Source: Chitinophagales bacterium (GTDB lineage Bacteria > Bacteroidota > Bacteroidia > Chitinophagales > LD1). From it: 56,847 nucleotides of DNA. The stretch is taken from the NCBI GenBank assembly GCA_025057415.1, contig JANWXI010000005.1, positions 1-56,847 on the forward strand, in the 5' to 3' direction. The notes under the pieces are model-generated. The model did no database searches. It saw only the letters and a list, made by a program, of their open reading frames with translations, and was not told the DNA's origin. A program made the translations under genes and the position numbers. Numbering within the stretch: the first letter of the stretch is position 1; every line of letters starts with the position of its first letter. Shown piece by piece: positions 50,651 to 56,847 of this stretch.

Positions 50651-52672
50651 TCAGGGCTTTAGACCCTTTCCTCTTTTTGCAGCAGCTAAATTGTTTTTTA
50701 TCAATTGATTATTCGGGTTGGCGGCTACGCCTTTCTCGCATGCTTCAATCGCTTTATCCCACTCTTTGAGCATATTATACGCGCTGCATATATTGTTGTA
50801 AGCAATGTCGTAGCCCGGTCGTAGTTCCAGCGCTTTCTCTGCGGCTCTCACACAATCTAGGTAGCGCTGCTGATAGTAATACTCTAAGCTCAGGTTAATG
50901 TAATTTTCGGGGGTAGGATTGGTAGCGCATAATTTTTCAAGCATCTCCAACTTGCTTTTTATGTCCTGTGCGTATAGCGGGTTGGTAGTAAGTTCATTTT
51001 TCAGGTTCAGCAAATCAGTGTGTGTGGGGCTTACCTTCAGTCCGTCATTAACCAAGGCATTCGCTTCAGATGAACGACCGTTATTCATCAGAAAATAAGC
51101 GTAATAGTAGTAGGATGCAGGATTTTTCGGATCCAGCTTTAGCGCATATTTGAAATTCTCTTCCGCCTCAGCAAGGCGCGAAGTACGGCTATACAACACC
51201 CCAAAATTGATATAGACGTACGAGTAGTACGGCCACACATTCTTAGCTTTTGTAAAATACTCCTCCGCTCCTTTAAAGTCGCCCTTAGCCATCAGCGCAT
51301 TGGCATAATTCATCAGTCCCCTTCCATTGCGCGGGCTTTTTATGGTTACGTCATACCACAATTTTTCAGGGCTGCTCCACACCTCACAGCGCTGGCGGAT
51401 ACCGTACACGTGTAACGTGAAATAAACAACTACAGCCAGCACTGCTAATGACTTTAAGAAAATGTTAGAGGAAATTATTGATTCATATTTTCTGTATAGG
51501 TTATACAACGTCCACACAACCGCAATAGTTAACCCGATGTACGGAAAAAACACGCGGTGATCATTCAATACCTCGGCAAGGGGCACAATAGATGAGGTGG
51601 GTGCCAGCGCCAGATAAAACCACAGAATGCCGTAAGCGATTGGCCTGGTTAAGGCATTCAATGACGATTTATAGGCGATGTAAAGTGTAAAACCTACGAA
51701 CAAAATACCGAAAGTGACACGCTCATCAAAAGGATTTTGAATCACGTTCCAATCCGTATCGGCACTCAGATTAAACGGGAAAAAATAGTTATTTACATAA
51801 TGAACAATTACAAACGGCTGTGTGCGCAGGTACTCCCAGCGGGTATGGGTGCCCGGTAAAAAGTCGGCAGAAGCCATCACAGAGGAGATGATAAACAGCA
51901 AACCGGCAAGGATAAATGCGGGTAATACCGGCAGTAGGATTTTGAGGGTGTCTTTCCATGAAAACAACTGTTGCAAACCGCGCTGGTAAACAAAAAAATA
52001 CAGATACAAAAAAGCCAGAGGCGCCACCATGATGGTGGGTTCTTTTACGGTGAAACCGATTGCCATCGGGATAAGGTAGAGCTGATACTTGCGCAACTTT
52101 TCGTACGTAAACATCCACAGCGAGATAAGTATCATCAGGGTAGAAAATGAATCACTTCGGGCAATGATGTAGTTGATGGTCTCGGCATTGGCTGTGTGCA
52201 GCATAAAAACACCGGCGGTGAGCAAGGCAATAAACGGATTTACGGAACTTGGTAAACTCAGGTCATAAACTTTTTTAGAGAACAGAAAGATAAAAACCCC
52301 CAACACGATAAAAGAGGTGAATATGGAAACATGAAACCAGAAAGGTGTGGGTGTGCCTTTTTCACCGCTCAGCCAGTAATCGATGGCATTAAGGGTGGTA
52401 ACGCCCGGTCTGTACACCTGGTTGGCAGGCAAAGTGCTGAATGTGCGTGCATCTTTAAAGAACAAAGGGATATTTCGTATATCGCGAATGGCTGTATTGT
52501 TTACGATAGTGTGCGCATCATCAAATTCGAACGGATTGTGAAAATGATCTTTGTAAGCATAGAATAGCGCAGCTAACATCACCAAAGCTATGCCAATCAA
52601 CAAGCCGTATTGCTTTTTGGTAAGCGTGTAGTAACATTTGTTTGATGATACGGAAGCGTTGTGTTTACTCAT
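50651..52672 (-). CDS. GT-C-like multi-TM protein with C-terminal TPRs (TMTC-like)
   Basis: N-terminal FEFDDAHTIVNNTAIRDI first-loop motif, about 10 hydrophobic helices, then TPR repeats (YSYVYINFGVLYSRTSRLAEAEENFKYALKLDPKNPASYYYYAYFL). Confidence 0.82.
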   Translation of the reverse strand: MSKHNASVSSNKCYYTLTKKQYGLLIGIALVMLAALFYAYKDHFHNPFEFDDAHTIVNNTAIRDIRNIPLFFKDARTFSTLPANQVYRPGVTTLNAIDYWLSGEKGTPTPFWFHVSIFTSFIVLGVFIFLFSKKVYDLSLPSSVNPFIALLTAGVFMLHTANAETINYIIARSDSFSTLMILISLWMFTYEKLRKYQLYLIPMAIGFTVKEPTIMVAPLAFLYLYFFVYQRGLQQLFSWKDTLKILLPVLPAFILAGLLFIISSVMASADFLPGTHTRWEYLRTQPFVIVHYVNNYFFPFNLSADTDWNVIQNPFDERVTFGILFVGFTLYIAYKSSLNALTRPIAYGILWFYLALAPTSSIVPLAEVLNDHRVFFPYIGLTIAVVWTLYNLYRKYESIISSNIFLKSLAVLAVVVYFTLHVYGIRQRCEVWSSPEKLWYDVTIKSPRNGRGLMNYANALMAKGDFKGAEEYFTKAKNVWPYYSYVYINFGVLYSRTSRLAEAEENFKYALKLDPKNPASYYYYAYFLMNNGRSSEANALVNDGLKVSPTHTDLLNLKNELTTNPLYAQDIKSKLEMLEKLCATNPTPENYINLSLEYYYQQRYLDCVRAAEKALELRPGYDIAYNNICSAYNMLKEWDKAIEACEKGVAANPNNQLIKNNLAAAKRGKGLKP

Positions 52673-52800
52673 TTTGATATAATGAAAAAATTCGTGCCGA
52701 AAATAGAATTTCAGTTTTAATGCAACGAATTACCCGTGCTATACGTATTTTCAGTTTTTAAACTGAAAAAATTTTATTTGCCGCTCAATCAACGTTGCGC

Positions 52801-55146
52801 ATGGCCGGTAAATTAGTTATAGTAGAGTCGCCCGCCAAGGCAAAAACCATTGGCAAGTTTTTAGGCAAAGAGTACAAAGTTGCATCCTGCTTTGGTCACA
52901 TTCGCGATTTGCCTGAAAGCGGACTTGCCATCAACATTGAAAAAAACTACGAACCGGAGTATGTAATCAGTGATGACAAAAAAGATGTGGTAAAAGAGCT
53001 TAAAAAACTTGCTAAGAATGCCGATGAGATACTACTGGCAACCGATGAAGACCGCGAGGGAGAGGCCATATCATGGCATTTGTGCGAGGTGTTAGGGATT
53101 AAGCCCAGCGAAGCCAAACGGGTTACTTACACAGAAATAACCGAGAAAGCCGTAAAGCATGCAGTGAAACACCCGCGCAAGTTAAATATGGATTTGGTAA
53201 ATGCGCAGCAGGCAAGGCGTGTTCTGGATCGTTTGGTGGGGTACGAAATTTCACCGGTCTTGTGGCGCAAGGTAAAGCCGCAACTTTCAGCCGGTCGCGT
53301 ACAGAGTGTTGCTGTGCGGCTCATCGTAGAGCGCGAACGGGAGATACGGGCGTTTCAGCCGGTAGCCTCGTATAAAATTATCGCACATTTTACAGTAACT
53401 GACCCAAGTGGCAAAAAAGTAACTTTCAAAGCGGAGCGGCCCGTAAATTTCAAAACAGAAAATGAAGCCCTGAATTTTCTTGAAGAAGTAAAAGACGCTG
53501 TGTTTACCGTAAGCGCTATTGAAAAGCGCCCCGGCAAACGCACTCCTGCGGCTCCGTTCACTACTTCCACTTTGCAGCAAGAGGCATCGCGCAAGTTGGG
53601 TTTTCCGGTAGCGAAAACTATGCTCGTGGCGCAGCGGCTCTATGAAAACGGGCACATCACCTACATGCGTACCGACTCCACTACACTCTCTGACTTTGCC
53701 CTCGAAGCAATCGAAAAAGAAGTAAAAAAGCGCTACGGCAAAGAATTTTATCAAAAGCGACAGTATGCTACCAAAAACGAGAATGCACAGGAAGCACACG
53801 AAGCGATTCGCCCATCGTACATAGACCAGGTATCCATCGAAGGAGACGCTGACGATCAACGGCTGTACGAACTGATTTGGAAGCGAACTGTTGCCAGCCA
53901 GATGGCTGATGCCGAAATTGAAAAAACCGTAATAGATATTTCTAACAATAAAAACAGCGAGGTGCTCAGAGCACAGGCCGAGGTAGTACTGTTTGAGGGT
54001 TTTCTGAAAGTTTACAACGAAAGCGTTGACGAAGAAAGCGAAGCCGATGAGGGTGCCGAAGTTATGATACCGCCCGTAAAAAACGGGCAGCAATTACCCT
54101 TAAAGGAGATGGTTGCCATCGAGCGTTTTACGAAGCCGGCTCCCCGCTACACCGAGGCAAGCTTAGTGAAAAAGTTAGAAGAGCTGGGCATAGGACGCCC
54201 CTCTACATACGCGCCTACCATTTCTACCATCCAAAAACGCAATTACGTTGTAAAAGAAAGCCGCGAGGGCGTGGAGCGCAAATACAAGGTGTTTACGCTG
54301 TGCGATAAAAAAATAACCAGCGAAATAAAAACAGAAATCACCGGCGCTGAAAAACATAAACTTTTTCCTACCGACATCGGGCTGCTCGTCACTGACTTTC
54401 TTATGGAAAATTTCCGCGACATCATGGATTACAATTTCACCGCAGAGGTTGAAAAAGAATTTGACGAAGTGGCATTGGGCAAAATGAAGTGGTACAAGAT
54501 GATTGACAATTTCTACAAGCCGTTTCATCAAGTAGTAGAAACCACCACCAAAGAAGCGCAGCGCGTAAGCGGAGAGCGCCTGCTCGGTGAAGACCCCGCC
54601 AGCGGTGAGCCCGTGATAGCCCGCATGGGTCGCTATGGTCCCATGGTACAAATCGGCAAAAGCGAGGAAAGCAGCGATAAAAAACCTCGCTTCGCCCGAC
54701 TCAAAGCCGGCCAGAGCATCGAAACCATCACCTTGCAAGAAGCTCTCGATTTATTTAAGTTGCCTCGTGTGCTTGGGTATGATGATGCCGGCAAAGAAGT
54801 TAAAGTCAACATCGGTCGCTTTGGCCCTTATGTGCAAGTTGACAAAACCTTTGCTTCCATACCCAAAGACAAGGACCCTTATACGATTACTTTAGAGGAC
54901 GCTCTAACACTCATCCGTGAAAAAGAAGATATAAACGCCAACCGCGTTATCCATAATTTTGAAAAAGAAGGCATTCAGGTGTTGAACGGACGTTACGGGC
55001 CGTATATCAAAAAGGGAAACAATAATTACAAAATTCCCAAAGATAAACAGGCCGAGTACCTCACGCTTGAAGATGTACTGATGATAATAGGCGAGCAGGG
55101 GCCAACTAACAAGGGCGGGAAAAGGTTTTTTAAACGAAAACGGTAG
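52801..55146 (+). CDS. topA: DNA topoisomerase I
   Basis: KLVIVESPAKAKTIGKFLG, ATDEDREGEAISWHL, ITYMRTDSTTLS, C-terminal GRFGPYVQ/GRYGPYIKKG repeats; start 52801 preferred to 52795. Confidence 0.97.
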   Translation: MAGKLVIVESPAKAKTIGKFLGKEYKVASCFGHIRDLPESGLAINIEKNYEPEYVISDDKKDVVKELKKLAKNADEILLATDEDREGEAISWHLCEVLGIKPSEAKRVTYTEITEKAVKHAVKHPRKLNMDLVNAQQARRVLDRLVGYEISPVLWRKVKPQLSAGRVQSVAVRLIVEREREIRAFQPVASYKIIAHFTVTDPSGKKVTFKAERPVNFKTENEALNFLEEVKDAVFTVSAIEKRPGKRTPAAPFTTSTLQQEASRKLGFPVAKTMLVAQRLYENGHITYMRTDSTTLSDFALEAIEKEVKKRYGKEFYQKRQYATKNENAQEAHEAIRPSYIDQVSIEGDADDQRLYELIWKRTVASQMADAEIEKTVIDISNNKNSEVLRAQAEVVLFEGFLKVYNESVDEESEADEGAEVMIPPVKNGQQLPLKEMVAIERFTKPAPRYTEASLVKKLEELGIGRPSTYAPTISTIQKRNYVVKESREGVERKYKVFTLCDKKITSEIKTEITGAEKHKLFPTDIGLLVTDFLMENFRDIMDYNFTAEVEKEFDEVALGKMKWYKMIDNFYKPFHQVVETTTKEAQRVSGERLLGEDPASGEPVIARMGRYGPMVQIGKSEESSDKKPRFARLKAGQSIETITLQEALDLFKLPRVLGYDDAGKEVKVNIGRFGPYVQVDKTFASIPKDKDPYTITLEDALTLIREKEDINANRVIHNFEKEGIQVLNGRYGPYIKKGNNNYKIPKDKQAEYLTLEDVLMIIGEQGPTNKGGKRFFKRKR

Positions 55147-55147
55147 T

Positions 55148-56026
55148 ATGCCCCACATGCCCGAAATACAGGCGCTTATCCGTCTGCTTGACGATGACGA
55201 TAAGGAAGTATTTGCTCAGGTGCATGAACGATTGAAAAGCTACGGTCCCTCTATCATCCCCGAACTGGAAAAAGCATGGGCTGAAGAGTCGGACATCCTC
55301 ACCCATACCCGCCTCGAAGAACTTATCCGCGAAATACTACTGGATGACCTCTTTAAGCACTGGGAAAACTGGCTCACCTCCGACCAACCCGATTTACTCA
55401 CCGGAGCGTATCTTGTAGCCCGCTATCATTATCCCGAACTGCAATGGGATGATATTACAAAAAAAATTAATAAAATAAAACAAAGCATCTGGTTAGAACT
55501 CAACTACAATCAAACCCCGCTGGAGCAAATCCACATCTTTAACCAGATTTTTTACGATTACCACAATTTCAGAGGCATACAGGTGAGCGCTGACTATCAG
55601 GACTACTGCATCAACAACGTACTGGAACTGCGCAAAGGCAACGCCATTGGCTTAGGCGTACTGTATCAGGTGTTAGCAAATGAACTGAACCTGCCTGTAT
55701 ATGGTGTCACATTGGCACGGCACTTCATTCTCTCATTTTGCAAACGCAATATCTTCGATTTTTCTCCAATGCGCAACACCGAGAGCGAAGTGATGTTTTA
55801 CATAAATCCTATCAACCGCGGCTCCATCTTTTCGCGTAATGAAATAAACGATTACCTACAAAAAGCCGGCGTGGAACCCAGGCGCGCCTACTTTGCTCCC
55901 GCCGGTGTAAAAAGCATCGTGGCAGAACTACTCAGTAACCTCATGGAAATGTACGAGCAGCAGCACCGCTACGACCGCATGAATGACATGCACAAACTAC
56001 TCGTCAAACTGCAACAAACCGCGTAG
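55148..56026 (+). CDS. SirB1 / transglutaminase-like family protein
   Basis: IKQSIWLELNYNQTPLEQIHIFNQIFYDYHNFRG, NNVLELRKGNAIGLGVLYQVLANELNLPVYGVTLARHFIL. Confidence 0.85.
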   Translation: MPHMPEIQALIRLLDDDDKEVFAQVHERLKSYGPSIIPELEKAWAEESDILTHTRLEELIREILLDDLFKHWENWLTSDQPDLLTGAYLVARYHYPELQWDDITKKINKIKQSIWLELNYNQTPLEQIHIFNQIFYDYHNFRGIQVSADYQDYCINNVLELRKGNAIGLGVLYQVLANELNLPVYGVTLARHFILSFCKRNIFDFSPMRNTESEVMFYINPINRGSIFSRNEINDYLQKAGVEPRRAYFAPAGVKSIVAELLSNLMEMYEQQHRYDRMNDMHKLLVKLQQTA

Positions 56027-56031
56027 CCCCA

Positions 56032-56655
56032 TCACATCTCCAAACGGGGCGATAACTTCTTTTTGCGCTGCTTCCACATATAACCATACAATTTCGGAAA
56101 GTAAAGAATGTACAAAAGCGCTACTAACACCGATACCCATGTAAAAGGCGAAAGCCACACACTTTGCTGAGCAACTGCCGTGGCTATCAACAGCCACTCT
56201 CCGCATACACCCAGCGGATATAGCACAATAAACAGCGAATATCGCAGCCAAGTGAGCCAGCCGGTTTCCCTTTCCAAAAGTTGCATCAGGTAATATGCGT
56301 ATCGCACCACCTCTGTAATACTCCACGCAAGCGAAACGATAAACGTTCCGTACACAAACAACGGGTGAGTCACTTTTTTGTAATACAACCCCAACACAAC
56401 CACTACAAAAATCCGCGATAAAACCTGCGCAGCCACACTCAGCCATGGCGACTTCACCCAGCCCATGCGCGCGTGTAATATTTCAAGCAATGCCACACCC
56501 TGCGCCGCTGCCAGTAAATACATTGCCTCATCATCAAAAACACATCCGCCGCCAGCATACGCCATCACAAACAATCCCCACAGCATCAGCGCCGCCAGGT
56601 TATACCACTTTAAGTAAACATTCACATTCATACAAATCTTACGCTCAACAAACAT
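56032..56655 (-). CDS. HACD/Phs1/PTPLA-like 3-hydroxyacyl-CoA dehydratase
   Basis: LEILHARMGWVKSPWLSVAAQVLSRIFVV, SLAWSITEVVRYAYYLMQLL, WLRYSLFIVLYPLGVCGEWLLI, LYFPKLYGYMWKQRKKKL; multi-TM; Y-x6-E catalytic spacing. Confidence 0.9.
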   Translation of the reverse strand: MFVERKICMNVNVYLKWYNLAALMLWGLFVMAYAGGGCVFDDEAMYLLAAAQGVALLEILHARMGWVKSPWLSVAAQVLSRIFVVVVLGLYYKKVTHPLFVYGTFIVSLAWSITEVVRYAYYLMQLLERETGWLTWLRYSLFIVLYPLGVCGEWLLIATAVAQQSVWLSPFTWVSVLVALLYILYFPKLYGYMWKQRKKKLSPRLEM

Positions 56656-56731
56656 AAAACAAATTTAATATGTATCATGCGCTAAATATGGACGAAAAAA
56701 TATATTATATTATTAACTAATGTATTTTTTT

Positions 56732-56847
56732 GGGGGTGCCCCCGCTGCATCGCTTCGCGCAGCTACGCGCCGCAGCGGGGTCGGGCTGACCCGCTCCAAG
56801 TCCTCGCCGCGCCCGCGCTTTTGGCGCGGGCGCGGACTGCGGGCTTT
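56732..56847 (+). repeat. GC-rich multi-hairpin intergenic repeat, copy C (truncated by window end)
   Basis: gggggtgcccccgctgc...; hairpins 56740-56780 (ccccgctgc/gcagcgggg) and 56807-56835 (ccgcgcccgcgc/gcgcgggcgcgg). Confidence 0.88.

Noticed and set aside
53287-54093. 268-aa antisense ORF inside topA
   Set aside because: Fully antisense to a strongly supported conserved gene; hydrophobic composition is a by-product of Lys/Glu-rich codons on the other strand. Other long antisense ORFs (941-1672, 21550-22218, 46057-46644) are rejected for the same reason.

Overview
This window is a gene-dense chromosomal segment of a Bacteroidetes-type bacterium. The lineage is inferred from T9SS-type C-termini, SprB repeats, a fused SecDF, and DUF3467/DUF5686-like proteins. 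Most of it is housekeeping: ileS-lspA, guaA, rplU-rpmA, tyrS, secDF, fbp, purE-purK-coaE, mutS-HAD phosphatase, an ABC-F ATPase, glmM, topA and one tRNA-Arg(TCT). I found no prophage, transposase, CRISPR array or rRNA. Four things stand out. (1) A GC-rich multi-hairpin repeat family lies in AT-rich intergenic DNA, with three copies (about 6996-7155 +, 39661-39795 -, 56732-56847 + and cut by the window end). Its hairpin arms are conserved, its loops are variable, and one stem shows a compensatory T:A to C:G change. Copy A continues into a ~220-bp run of further perfect hairpins. (2) The 56032-56655 protein closely resembles the eukaryotic very-long-chain 3-hydroxyacyl-CoA dehydratase (HACD/Phs1/PTPLA), with the Tyr-x6-Glu catalytic spacing intact. 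(3) The 37080-38051 protein is a deoxyhypusine-synthase-like enzyme that retains the WGK active-site lysine motif. (4) The 50651-52672 protein is a TMTC-like GT-C membrane protein with TPRs. There is also a locus of secreted/surface proteins (39855-49948) and an unlisted 35-aa membrane microprotein at 49964-50071. All calls come from reading the sequence and recalled family motifs; no searches were run.
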